64,000 nucleotides of DNA, from contig CALYLW010000162.1 in the NCBI GenBank assembly GCA_944989445.1, positions 62,001-126,000 of the forward strand, read 5' to 3'. The position numbers and the translations under genes were made by a program. The stretch's first letter is position 1. Each line of letters opens with the position of its first letter. This DNA is from Ampullaceana balthica (lineage: Eukaryota; Mollusca; Gastropoda; Lymnaeidae). This document shows, piece after piece, positions 52,316-64,000 of the stretch. Under the pieces are notes generated by a model. The model worked only from the letters and a program-made list of their open reading frames with translations. It was not told where the DNA came from and made no database searches.

Positions 52316-54594
52316 CAAATATATATTTGTGGGTTTTTTTTGTTTTGGTTGTTGTTGTTTGTTTGTTTTTTTTTGTTTTTTTTTGGGGGGGGGGTATTTA
52401 TTTATTTATTTTGTTGTTGTTGTTTTCTCCTTCTTATTTGAAAGTTCAAAAGTTTCCAAGCAAAATATATTTTAAAAGTAATCCCTTTTAGTACTGTACG
52501 TAATAAACCTTATTTATGAAATTCACTTTCAACCTTACTTTTCGAGTCAAATATTTGGAAGGTCTCAGACCACTTCAAAATATTCTTATTTTTCTTCATC
52601 TTTTTCTGTCAAAGACCAAATGATTTTAACAATGATTTTATTTAAGCGGGGGTTTGTCTGAGTCTCTAAGCTCCATTTCAGTTTTCTTTCATCTTACCTT
52701 CTCTGACCGTTTCATGTGATATACCTTGATTTTTGCTATTTTGTTCTCTTTGCATTTCTCCTTCTGTGATGCCGCAGCTGCTGTAAAAGAGGAATTCTAA
52801 ATTACTACACATTCTTACACATTGCTGTTTTTTTATGACTGCTTCGGGATAGAAGAGTTTCTAAACTCTGTACTGCACAGAAATAAACAAACGATTACGA
52901 TTTCATTTATTGCAGTAACCAAACAACTCCAGTGTGTGTGGCCTTGCTTCATTTTCTTGTTGTAGTTAAACAACTCAAGTGAGTGACATCATAACTAAAA
53001 CTCTCACGTAACACTTTTTTTAATACTACGATAAAAACTCAATTCCACCATTTATAAAGTGTTTAACTTTACATCTCTCTCTCATGTTTCAATTTATCCC
53101 TCCCGCCCATTTCGTCTTTACAACTTAAACCTTCTCTTTTCACACACACTCAAACACAATTTCAAACATGTATTGAGAGAGTTACCCCATGGATATAATC
53201 GGCAAACTTATATCCATATAAATTGTGAATGAGACAAAGTTATTATTTTATTTCAAAATTAAACATTTTTTACAAAGCATAACCCACCTTCCCCCCCCCC
53301 TGACTCTCCACGCACTTGAGATCTGAATATCTAGATTCTAGATGCAACACACCTGTGAAAGAGATTAATCTGCTGTACCTGTCTCCCGTTACCCGCCTCA
53401 TTTCATCCTCGTCTGCGGGATGTAAACAAAACAAATGCATATGTAACGGCAGAAACTTCCCGACACACTTCAAGAATCGCGATTTCTTTTAATAAAAGCA
53501 TTTTTTTCTTTCAAACATTTTTTTTTCAAACTAAAGAGCTGTGTTAGCTGCCGATATCGTCTTTAGTTTATTTGATGTTTGGAACGCGGTTTGTGCCATG
53601 GGGACTAAATTCTTAATGGATATTATTAATACGTTGTGTTTGTAGATTTGTAAAAAGTGCACAAGATTGAGCCACTCATTTACAATCAATGGTCAATAGC
53701 TCCTAGAGTCCTGATCAATTGACTTGGTTAATAAATATGTCAAGTGAGATTAAGTCCACGTGTGCATTGCTCTGAAACGTTAATACTTACTAAAGAGCAC
53801 ACAGTATATTTATAACAAACAGGTTTCTCGAAAGGCGAAATTTTATATCTGATCATATATTTCAGACATGACAAAGAATAGTCTAGAAATTTTGTTTTCA
53901 CGTTGTTTTGTTGGGTCTTTTTCAAGCTTACCCAAGCCCTAATGAATAAATGCTCTTCAATATCTGTCAGCTGCAAATGCAACTTTTGAGTAAGAGAGGT
54001 TAAGGTCGGTCCGCCCATCAAATTTTCCAGAAAAAATTGAAAAACATATGTATATTTATATATAGGACTGTTCAGACGTACAAATTTTGATCAAAATTTG
54101 ATAAATAACAATGGAACGCACTATTTTAAAGGCGAACTCATAATTTATTTTTTGCTATGTAGACTATAAAGATTTTGAAAGTTGTGACAAGACCAACTTT
54201 TGATCAAAATGTGTACGTGTGAACAAGCCTTTAGAAGTAGCTTTTATGCGCACTTTTCTACCACCATGTTTTAAATTAACCCCACAAAGGTTAGCGGGCC
54301 TTCAATAACAAAAATTTGATATATTGTATTTTTCTTGGTATGTTTTTTTTTATCACGGTCCGAAACATAACTTCGAGTTTCACTTGTAAGCGCAGATATT
54401 TAAATAAACTTTTTAAAACGTATCTTTGTTTACCATTTGTGTGCATTTGTTGTGTCCGTTATTGGTGTGTGTTCGCTGGTGCGCATGTTAGTATGGATGG
54501 TGGGAGTGTAACTACAATAACAAATATGGAAACATATTTTCAAGAAACGTAGAAGAAATCCACTTAAGTTTCAACCCCACCCTTCTGACAGCGC
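52316..54594. other. No recognised feature
   Basis: T/G-rich near 52320-52420, then AT-rich. No TM7-like receptor exon could be found here. Confidence 0.4.
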
Positions 54595-54650
54595 TTTCCC
54601 CCCACTCACCTGCGTGGGAGTGGGTACACTCACCTGCGTGGGAGTGGGTA
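54595..54650. repeat. 24-bp direct repeat, two copies
   Basis: CACTCACCTGCGTGGGAGTG followed by GGTA occurs twice in succession. Confidence 0.85.
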
Positions 54651-55772
54651 ATGGTCGTCAACATGGTGGACGTGTACCTGCTAGCACTAGGGATGAAAGC
54701 GTATCTGAGTTGTTTGTTGTTGTTTTTTTAATCTCCAATTACCCGAGGAAGAGGGGGAAAAGGGGGAGATAACAGACATCAAATATATTTTTTAGACAAG
54801 GTATAATTTAAATCACATAAACAAATATCAAAGAAAAAATTATATTCCTATATGTTCTTTATGGGGGTTGTTTCTCGTCTCCGCGGGGGTCGCCCAGTTA
54901 ATGCATACTGCTCTGCATTCTTGTACTGTTGTTTAATAAATGTGTTATATTCATGCTTACAAAAGGTCTAGCGAATGTTTAAGTTATTTTTTTTTACTTG
55001 CACTAAGTTTTTTTATGTGAAAATAACAATAAATACGGTTATGGGTGATATCTCATACACATGCGAGAAATTTCCGTCTTGGAAAACCTTTTTCTCATAA
55101 CATTATCTATGACAGCTCTTGATTTATATGTAAATGCTGTTTCGTAATATTGTCAGACTATGACGTCATGCAGCAGAGAGAGTATGAGAGTTGTGCAGTT
55201 GCAGAATTATTGAGAAACTTTTCTTTGGATATTTGGTTATTGAATATGATTATTGTAACCACCACCCAGCCCCCCCCAAATCAACCACCCCCCCCCACAC
55301 AACACACACACGCACACCTCACACATCAAACAGACCACCACCGTCAGTCTTAGAATTCTCTTCGATTAACTTCATGGTTACTGAAGACATTCCTACCTAT
55401 TTTAACGGCATTAGTTATGAACCAAGACGAAGCAGATAGAAGCAACTCGCGCATATAGTTTCCCCATTCAGCACAATTCTAGACTTGAGACTCTGTATGA
55501 ATATGCAGATGTTGATATCCCCCCCCACCTCCACCCCGTAGGGTTAGTCGACCAACGTCTTGGAATATTATGCATTCGAGAGTTATCCTTTTTATGCAAG
55601 AGTTATCGAATCTGTCTGCTGACTTTGGAATCGTGGTATATTTCTTTTAGACTGATGGTAGTGAAGAAAATATCCGTCGCCGTGGTAATCAAAAACTGTG
55701 TTTTAAGTTTGATGTATTCAATGTCTGAGACAATTCGTGCATCAAAGGTCATCTATTCACTGGCATATATAC

Positions 55773-55777
<5 letters not shown>
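54651..55777. other. No recognised feature
   Basis: Contains a C-rich patch at 55265-55345. No gene. Confidence 0.4.
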
Positions 55778-55838
<61 letters not shown>

Positions 55839-55925
55839 TTGTGTGTGTAAGTGTGTGTGTATCTGTGTGTGCGTGTTTGTGTGTGTGTGTGTAAGTGTGT
55901 GTTTGTGTGCATGTGTGTGTGTTTT
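55778..55925. repeat. TA and TG microsatellites
   Basis: A pure (TA)n run to 55834 is followed by a (TG)-rich run to about 55925. GA-rich sequence follows to about 56100. Confidence 0.95.
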
Positions 55926-56594
55926 CGCGCGTGCGTGCATATAGAGAAAGTGAGAGGGGAGAAGAGATAGAGAATAAGACGCGGAAGGGGGAAGAAAATG
56001 ATTGGCGGCAATTATGGAGAAATGTGAGTAGGTAAAAGAAGGAAAAGGGAAGACGTATGACGGAGGTAGAGAGAGAGAGAGGGGTGTGTGAAAAGGTTTG
56101 GAGGAGGAAACTGATAAATTTCAAGTTAAAGAAAGTCAATGTGGAACCTTTGAGTGCAGGAGAGAAGAGGGTGGTGGATGGCTTTTATTATTGGACTGAC
56201 GTTATTCTTAGGCCTTAATAAGTATAATTGATAATGCAAAGACAACTTGATTTAGTTCTCTTGCTTATTTCTGTTAGGATTGCATGATTTCATTTGTGCA
56301 TCTTAGTTTTGATAACGTGAGTTTTAGAATGTATGGGAGCATTTTTAACTTTAAGAGCGTGTTTTCATATTTTTAGTAGGGCCCTTTAATCGGGGCCTTT
56401 GAGTTGGTTGATGTCCGTGTTTCATCCTTGGTCCAATAAACGATGCAACGAGAGAAGATTATTCATATACGGTTTACTCACAATATTTAATTGACTTCAA
56501 CAGAAATGATTCCTTAACAATTGTAAAATAAAAATATTCTGGTAATATTGAGGTGGCTAAAGAGAAAGCGTTAAATGCTTTTAGAGATGGTCTT
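55926..56594. other. No recognised feature
   Basis: GA-rich at the left, AT-rich at the right. Confidence 0.4.
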
Positions 56595-56871
56595 CATGGG
56601 CGTCGCTAGGAATTTTTCCAGGGGGGGGGGCAAAACAATCCCACTTTTTAAAAATTTTAACTGGCAATGCCATACAGGTACAATTTTCAATTAAATTCAA
56701 GTTCAGTATAAAATAAGGGTTGAAAAAAGCCTTAGAAATTAATAAGACTTACAAATTAGTACTGTAATAGTTCAAATACAACATTTATTAATGCATTTAA
56801 TTAAAAAAAATTAAAATTCTCTAATGTAGGGGGGGCAAATGCCCCCCTTGCCCCCCTTCCCTACGCCCATG
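56595..56871. mobile_element. MITE with CATGGGCGT ends
   Basis: CATGGGCGTCGCTAGG on the left and CCTACGCCCATG on the right are inverted, with runs of G and GGGGGCAAA/TTTGCCCCCC inside. Target duplication is not clean. No coding sequence. Confidence 0.55.
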
Positions 56872-57399
56872 GGTCTGTTGCAATGTAAACTAAGCCTGGC
56901 CACTAAGTTAATATTTGAGAACCCTGGAATGATCAACTTGCTCGCTAAGAAATTAGTCTTTAGTCCGTGGGCGAATTCCTCTGAGAAGCAATGGAGTGTT
57001 GGACGGCAAAACAGCCAACGCCGCTTCTGCTTTGTGCCATCTTCCCAAGACAAACACCTTCAGTAAGTGAGAGCCCCGGAGCAGTAGTTGGGGAACGTTA
57101 AGAAATCAATCCTGGTGTTGACCAGTCCGGTCGTCGTCGTGAAAACTGTTCATTTGTTCGAGCCGATATTATAAGCATCAACGGAAGACATCGCAACCGT
57201 AAAGGGGGATCTGTCATGTCAACACGTTTATGACAAACTAACTATGAACATTTCTTGACCACGGCTGACAATCGTATTGGGGACGCCAACGTTGGCTTGT
57301 ATTTGACCTTTGTTGTTGTTTTTTAAGTCGCCTCCCTTGCTCTTCAAGCGTTCTGCTGTGGTTCTAGTTTTAAAAGAAAAATATATTTTAAAAAACACT
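56872..57399. other. No recognised gene; one weak exon candidate considered and rejected
   Basis: A frame open to 57066 ends next to a GTAAGT at 57063, but the frame's start lies in a MITE and no receptor or other motif was found. Confidence 0.3.
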
Positions 57400-57738
57400 T
57401 TTTAAAAACTAGTCTTATATTAGAAATGCACTAAAAAGTAGAAAGATTATCTCGTTGTTCGCCATGACTATAAGACTAGGGTGCTTGCTAAGTTATTCAA
57501 AGATATTCATCAAGTTAGGCAAAGCTATTCGCTAAGTTTAAACTGTGCACCCTAGTCTTGTAGTCATGGCGGACAACGAGATAATCGATTTCACCTACGA
57601 TTTAACGTTCCTGTCTCATTTTAAACTTATACATTTTCATAAATTTGGAACTAAAGGTCTCTGCTGACTGTAAATTTCAAATTTTAAATGTATTTTGTAC
57701 TTTTTAGTGCATTTCTAATATTAGACTAGTTTTTAAAA
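57400..57738. mobile_element. Fold-back element with two nested inverted repeats
   Basis: An outer pair (57400-57440 and about 57698-57738; AAACTAGTC..., TGCACTAAAAAGTA) and an inner pair (57445-57484 and 57546-57585; GATTATCTCGTTGTTCGCCA and the rest) are inverted. The inner arms differ at a few positions. The centre repeats GCTAAGTT and AAGCTATTC-like pieces. No ORF is seen. It could be a MITE; no class is assigned. Confidence 0.7.
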
Positions 57739-59379
57739 TAGACAATAAAAATATATAAAAACACATTCTTTTCCAGCCGTTTTTTCCGGTGTTCATCAGT
57801 TTAATTCTCACGTCTTTCCCTGTCCTTTTGCCTTGCCTTTTCAAGTTGTTTATTCCGTTGTGTAGAAGTTTCCGTCTTTGTTTTCTTTTCAGGTTGTTGT
57901 TTTGTTTTCATTTTGTGTTCCCACGAGCATGGCGGTAAATAACGGTCCATCCTCCCAGTGACCATTTAGAAGGATAAGGCTCTTATACAACAGGGTGTCT
58001 CCGGTGCCCTGAGGTTTTCCGTTAGCAACATTATATGTTAACCCACCCTAAGTCCTCGGCACGCAACACACCATATCACGGGACTGACCTCCCCGTGCAG
58101 TAAAACACTGGTAGTTGGTCAGTCGCTCGTGACCTGTGTCGGTCACTAAGGCGGACTACTGAGGTATAACTCTAGCAGACGTAAATCGAAAATATTTAAT
58201 TAAATTAAATCTACCCATGGAAAAATTCCACAAAAATTCACAAAAATACTATCACCGAAAATGAACATGTGTGCAAATTTTCAGAATGATTGGATAACTG
58301 GAAGAGGTTCAACATTGGGATATTAAAAATAGTCGGGCGTCCGATTAAACTTACAAAGCAAGTTAATATAAGACTAGTAAAACCCTTTGAAGTTCGATTC
58401 TTTTATTCCGTTACGGTCAGACATTTAACGAATCACATTCATACACTCGATTCTCTAATTAGTAAAATATTTATTGTCAAAACCCTCACGTTACCAAAAA
58501 AGAGAGGGGGAAAAAATTGTAAATAAGGTCATGTGAAAATAAATTTATTTCCATTTATTTATCACTTCAAATTATATAATATAAATATTCAATACATTTG
58601 GTATTTATACATTTACTTGCTTTCAATGTACATGAATCTAATAGTTTTGCCAACAACTGTAACGACTAAGGCAATAATCAACAACAATTTTGATTTGGTT
58701 TTTTTAAAGACCAAGAGATGCCAAATTCCTTGATAATCCCATTAAGTACATTTCTAGGGGTCAAACGAGCGTCACTCGCATTAATGTCACAGTAATTTAA
58801 TTAGGTTTTATGCTACCGCGTGGGGCCAAGTTTTTTAAAAAAAATAAACCCTTTTATACAGGTATCCCAAAATGACGCTTCTTGAATAAGGAAAATAAGA
58901 TGCCGCCACTGGAGGACCCCCCTCCCCCTCCAACACCGCTTTTCTACGCCACTGATGAGGAATTTCAATACCCTACTACAATATGAAGTAAACCAAGAAC
59001 AACTGAAGTACCAGAAGTAGTTGATTTGTTGTGGAAATAACCAAGTAACACATCTGACCAAATAGGTTGCTGGCTCCGGTTAATGATTGCACGTGCTATA
59101 CGTATACTTCACCAACATTTCCGTCCTAACACTGTCTCACACCCACACAAAACGTTCCTTTTGTTCCAGTAGCTACCAGACGTGGCTCAATATACCGAGA
59201 CTATGTGACCTTTAACCCCCATCCATCTTACATTAACAGGCCAGGCGGCCAATACCTAAATAGAAAGTTTCTAATAAATGCAGGCAGGTCACCTTTACTT
59301 AGCACAGTTATAACCTGAATTTCCTCTCGAACATATTATTATTCAAGAAATATTCTTAATGTAATTGTTTTGTTTTTTT
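57739..59379. other. No recognised feature apart from a possible MITE end at 58870-58954
   Basis: AT-rich with no convincing coding frame. Confidence 0.4.
58870..58954. mobile_element. Possible MITE end
   Basis: The sequence ends TTTTCTACGCCACTG after a C-rich tract, which resembles a hAT-type terminus read on the minus strand. The other end is not identified. Confidence 0.25.
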
Positions 59380-60034
59380 AACGCAATTTCCCATGGGAAA
59401 AATTGCGTTTATATATTTGAAATGTCTGTGCAGTCTGTTCGAGATTGCACAAGCAACTCCTCCTGAACCGTACCCGATAGAGGGTTAGGGTTTTTGAAAA
59501 TATGTTAAGGAGGTCCCAAGGATGTTCACGGGCCAAAAAAAAATTACCGAAAAGGTTTACTGGATTTCCTTGAAAATCCAAAAAACCCGAAAAATATCAG
59601 TATTTGGTCAATTTCTCGCCAGCCATAACATCTATCGGGTTGAAACAAACGTCAAACGATAGCTAATAATATTTAGAACAATGTTGGAGAAGGAATTTTT
59701 GAAAAATCTCTTTTGGTTTGACTCCCGTAATTTTAGCAGCAATTTGCAGATAGCAATTGTTTTGTTTAGTTTCACAATTATTTATTTGAAATTACTTTTA
59801 ATTTAATGTAATCTAGAATGATAGTTAATGGGGTTCTCCCGCTTTGTGAATGCCAATGTTAGATTATTGTGCGGTGCGCATTATATTGACACATTATTGG
59901 TGTGATGTAGCGTGAGGGGATATGACGTCATTTTTGTTTACGTTCAGCATTACTGATTTGAACTGACTTTTAATGTAATCTAGAATTATTTCCTTTGAAT
60001 AAAAAAATTGAAATTCTTTGTTGGAGATTGCGTT
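59380..60034 (-). mobile_element. Family T repeat, copy 2 (longer)
   Basis: This is the reverse-strand relative of 45254-45740 with the same AACGCAATTT termini and the CCCATGGG-centred palindrome at its 3' end (59380-59410). It is longer because the TTAATGTAATCTAGAAT segment occurs twice (near 59805 and 59970), with extra sequence between. There are no useful ORFs. Confidence 0.55.
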
Positions 60035-60717
60035 GAAATACTCCGAGTTTTTATTACTTGTTATTCTTTGTTCAGCATTAGCTGGTGTTAAATTCGCTTA
60101 TCTCTAGTTGAGGTATTGCTTCATCACGATGAGTCAAGGGGGTTTAAATTGCTCTGTTTGAGATCCAAAGACACAAAACTTTAAAGATGTGCCAATTTTG
60201 AGCATACTGTAATTTGACCACAAAAAAAAACATTGCGTGTTACCTGTACTATATTAAACATCGTGACCAAAAGTAAAGTATTAATGTCAGAGGTCAGCTG
60301 ACTCGTTGTGGTTTTGATATTAGTAAGGACATTTATTCGACACAGACCCTCTGTTGTTTGGAGAAGTTCTGTGACACATTACAATCGTCGTTCCTTGCGG
60401 AAATAAAAAACTTAGAGTCCATCTGTCTTCTCTTCATATATAGTCATATATATGATGATTTATCTATCTCTCGCCATAAAGAGCCTGACAGATGATAATA
60501 AACCCATGTCTTGTCATACAGTCTTTTATTTGATAATAAAGCCCTCATGTTTCATATAAAATCTGATAGACGGACTTCGTTTCTTACACAGTGGTATCCC
60601 GTGGAATGAATCTGTTAGGAAAGACTAAGGCTTGTCGGACTTCTGAAATTTGGAAATATGCAAATGAAAAGAAGGGCGAGTTGGGAGGATGAGGAGAGAA
60701 TTTAATAATTAAAAAAA
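60035..60717. other. No recognised feature
   Basis: Flank between a family T copy and the family C array. Confidence 0.4.
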
Positions 60718-63632
60718 ACCGTAAAAACAAAGTATTTGACTATAAATCCCTTATATATGAGACATAACTAAAAGTATTGATTATGTTCAAACGCGACAAA
60801 CATTTACAGAGTGAAACCGAAATTATCTCCCCTGGCTTTAAGACTGGGGGAAAGGGGAGGCAGGGCCGTCTTAACGCATAGGCCCGTTGGGCATTTGCCC
60901 GGGGGCCCATGAGCATAGGGGCCCAATGGGAATAGGTTTATTTATATATATTATGTATATTTATTTTTTATTCCTGCGGGGGAGGGGCTCAACACTTTTT
61001 ATTTGCCCGTGGGCCCAAACTGGTGTAAAGACGGCTCTGGGGGAGGGGTTTGGGCATGGACGCGTGGCGTCAACGCGTTAACTCAACTACATGTGGTTTA
61101 CTTGGTTAAAACTCGAGATGTGTTCACCGGTGACTGGCGTGAAGTCAAGTGACCCGTAAAATGTAAACAATAGCGACCGCTACATATAGCTTATATAGAT
61201 AAACTAATAAAACAAACCCGTAAAAACACAGTTTTTGACTATAAATCCCTTATATATGAGACATAATTAACAGTATTGATTATTTTCAAACGCCACAAAC
61301 ATTTACAGACTGAATCTGTCTTAACTCAACTTTGCTTCATAACCCTAGGGGGGGGCGAGCTCAGCATGACACGTAAAATGTAAACAAAAGCACGCCGGTA
61401 CTTCGATGGGTCGCCTCAACGCGTCAACTCAAACTCTCACGTGGGAAAAAAACAATAACAAACAGTGAATTTGAATTACATACGTTATATAAGGATAAAC
61501 TAAAAATGCATTAATTTAATTACGGTACGTTCGATCGATCTGAAATTTTGATACGATGCATTGTTAGGTGAGACGGGTCAGTGTGCCAAATTTCAGCTCG
61601 ATTGCTTGACGGGAAGTGGGTCATTTTTTACTTTTGTCGGAAAAACAAAAGTAAATAAAACAAACCCGTAAAAACAAAGTTTTTGACTATAAATCCCTTA
61701 TATATGAGACATAACTAACAGTATTGATTATTTTCAAACGCGACAAACATTTTCAGACTGAATCTGTCTGAATTCAACTTTGCTTCATAACCGTGGTGGG
61801 GGAGGGGAAAAGTCTGGTCACCGATCGCATGAACCGAGCTCAGCGTGACACGTAAAATGTAAACAAAAACACGCTGGTACTTCGATGGGTCGCGTCAACG
61901 CGTGACTGAACAATCACGTGAAATAAAACAAACACGTAAAAACAAAAATTTTGACTATAAATCCCTTATATATGAGTCATAACTAACAGTATTGATTATT
62001 TTCAAACGCGACAAGCATTTACAGACTGAATCTGTCTTAACTCAACTTTGCTTCATAACCCTGGGGGGGCCGAGTTCAGCATGACACGTAAAATGTAAAC
62101 AAAATCACGCCGGTACTTCGATGGGTCGACGTCAAAGCGTCATCTCAAACTCTCAAGAGGGAAAAAAACAATAACAAACCGTGAATTTGAATTACATACG
62201 TTATATAAGGATAAACTAAAAATGCATTCATTTATTTACGGTACGTTCGATCGTATTTCAAATTTCAGCTCGATCGGATCACTGGAAGTGGGTCATTTTT
62301 GACTTTTGTTTTTCCGCCCGCCCAAGACAGACAGAGAGAGATGACGAGACGGCGGTGAAGTTAATATAAGGGATTTAAAAATGCATTAATTTCATTACGG
62401 TATGTTCAAGCGATCTAAAATTTTGATACGATGCATTGCTAGGTGACACGGGTCTGTGTGCCGAATTTCAGCTCGATGGCTTCACGGGAAGGGGGTCATT
62501 TTTTACTTTTGTTTTTCCGCCCGACGACGAACGACAGAGAGAGACGGCGGTGAAGTTAATATAAGGGATTTAATAAAACAACCCCGTAAAAACAAAGTAT
62601 TTGACTATAAATCCCTTATATATGAGACATAACTAAAAGTATTGATTATGTTCAAACGCGACAAACATTTACAGACTGAAACCGAAATTATCTCCCCTGG
62701 CTTTAAAACTGGGGGAAGGGGGAGGGGGTGTGGACATGGACGGGTGGCGTTAACGCGTTACTCAACTCCAGGTGGTTTACCTGGTTAAAACACGAGATGT
62801 GTTCACCGATTGCTGGCGTGAAATCACGTGACCCGTAAAATGTAAACAATAGCGACCGCTACATATAGTTAATATAGATGAACTAAAAATGCATTAATTT
62901 AATAACTGTACGTTTGATCGATCTGAAATTTTGATACGATGCATTGTTAGGTGACACGAGCCTATGTGTCAAATTTCAGCTGGATAGCATCACGTTAAGT
63001 GGGTAATTTTTTACTTTTGTTTTTCCGCCCGACGACTAACGACGGAGAGAGACACCGGTGAAGTTAATATAAGGGATTTAATAAAAACAAACCCGTAAAA
63101 ACAAAGTTTTTGACTATAAATCCCTTATATATGAGACATAACTAAAAGTATTGATTATTTTGAAACGCGACAAATATTTACAGACTGAATCTGTCTTAAC
63201 TCCCCTTTGGTTTTAACCCCTGGGGGTGGGAGAGGGGAAAGGTCTTGTCACCGATCGCTGGACCGAGCTCAGCGTGAACCCGCAAAATGTAAACAAAAAC
63301 ACGCTGGTACACCTGGTTAAAACACGAGATGTGTTCACCTCTGGCTCGCGTGAAGTCAATTGGCCCGTAAAATGTAAACGATAACGACAGCTACATATAG
63401 TTTATAAAGATAAACTAAAAATGCATTAACTTAATTACGGTACGTTCGATCGGTCTGAAATTTTGATACGATGCATTGTTAGGTGACACGGGTCGGTGTG
63501 CCAAATTTCAGCTGGATACCTTCACGAGAAGTGGGACATTTTTTACTTTTGTTTTTCCGCGGTGCCCGCCCAAGACAGACAGAGAGACAGAGAGAGACGG
63601 CGGTGAAGTTAATACATGTATAAGGGATTTTA
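60718..63632 (+). repeat. Tandem array of family C repeats
   Basis: At least six units start AAACAAACCCGTAAAAACAA or a close variant: about 60718, 61208, 61658, 61927, 62578 and 63082. A further partial unit at 62377-62575 lacks the start. Units ending TTAATATAAGGGATTTA finish at about 62380, 62572, 63079 and 63632. Units at 61208 and 61658 are cut short, each ending directly at the next start. All point the same way. The first unit holds a hAT-type MITE (60861-61039). No ORF of note is present. Confidence 0.8.
60861..61039. mobile_element. hAT-type MITE nested in a family C copy
   Basis: The ends CAGGGCCGTCTTAACGCA and TGTAAAGACGGCTCTG are inverted. GGGGAGG lies on both sides, but the flank is low complexity, so the duplication is uncertain. 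Inside are GGGGGCCCATG and CCGTGGGCCC blocks. Confidence 0.7.
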
Positions 63633-63879
63633 AAATGAAAGAGAGCCTGATGTGGTGTGGTGTTTTTCATTTTATTTTATTTCATTTTTGTTCTGTTTGT
63701 GAAGATTAACAGTCGTGGTTTTCTCATTACAATGCAGCATTTTTTTCTAGTGTCAGTCCCTGATGTTGGTAAGTGTTTTAGCATAACTAGCAGTGCTTTG
63801 TCTTTTGTTTTTAAAATATTATCGCCCCGGCGCTGAAAGAATCCAACGATTCCCCGCTGAAGTTTGGTGTAAATCGTGT

Positions 63880-64000
63880 TTCGTAGAACGAGCAGCCCAT
63901 AGAACGAACAGCCCTAAGAACGAACATCCCTGAGAACGAACAGCCCTTAGAACGAACAGCCCTTATAATGAACAGCCCTTAGAACCTACAGCCCCTAGAA
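63880..64000. repeat. AGAACGAACAGCCCTT minisatellite, running off the window
   Basis: Seven or more units of roughly 16-18 bp with AGAACGAACAGCCCTT as the common core. The right boundary is outside the window. Confidence 0.9.

Noticed and set aside
53270..53473. Minus-strand 67-codon frame
   Set aside because: No motif and no supporting splice signals.
56839..57066. Possible last exon of the receptor, ending beside GTAAGT
   Set aside because: The frame starts in a MITE, has no NPxLDPW or other TM7 motif, and is too charged for a membrane helix.

Overview
The window looks like nuclear DNA from an invertebrate animal, most probably a mollusc and perhaps a gastropod. The reasons are one split GPCR gene with canonical GT-AG introns, AT-rich non-coding DNA, long microsatellites, animal-type transposons (hAT, pogo/Tigger, Harbinger-like, Helitron-like, non-LTR retrotransposons) and tRNA-derived SINE sequence. 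No operon, Shine-Dalgarno site or phage-like feature is seen. Species assignment is inference.

One host protein-coding gene can be supported: a prostaglandin E (EP4-like) receptor on the + strand. Coding exon 1 is 46295-46525 (N-terminus and TM1). Coding exon 2 is 47867-48556 (TM2 to TM6). Both junctions are phase 0, and together they give 307 codons. The last exon (TM7 and tail) was not found in the remaining 15.4 kb and probably lies beyond the window. Intron 1 is mostly a 44-bp tandem repeat whose unit is a copy of the exon 1/intron 1 boundary, so the 5' splice site is repeated about 25 times.

Nearly everything else that can be named is mobile or repetitive. Region by region: 0-9.4 kb has family C repeats and a cluster of Helitron-like elements (families A and B), family B carrying tRNA-Val-like segments. 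11.6-21.7 kb has a SINE, several small terminal-inverted-repeat elements with target duplications, a very uniform 12-bp satellite, and a LINE fragment split by a hAT element. 21.8-22.7 kb has two minisatellites. 22.7-30.3 kb is the most repeat-poor stretch. 30.3-32 kb holds a pogo/Tigger relic. 32-39 kb has minisatellites, CT tracts, hAT-like elements, a Helitron-like copy and a SINE. 39.99-42.29 kb is a 2.3-kb Harbinger-like element holding three other insertions. 44-45.7 kb has a LINE 3' end split by a hAT element, then a second repeat. 46.25-48.56 kb is the receptor gene; its second intron, if transcribed through, contains Helitron-like copies, family C copies and a second LINE. 55-60 kb has microsatellites, a fold-back element and scattered repeats. 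60.7-63.6 kb is a tandem, partly truncated family C array.

The elements do not form a pathway. The useful signal is their nesting order, the exact target duplications, and the way tandem duplication has caught a splice site. All repeat families were found by reading the window against itself; family names such as hAT, Harbinger, pogo and Helitron rest on termini and target-site rules and were not checked against a library.
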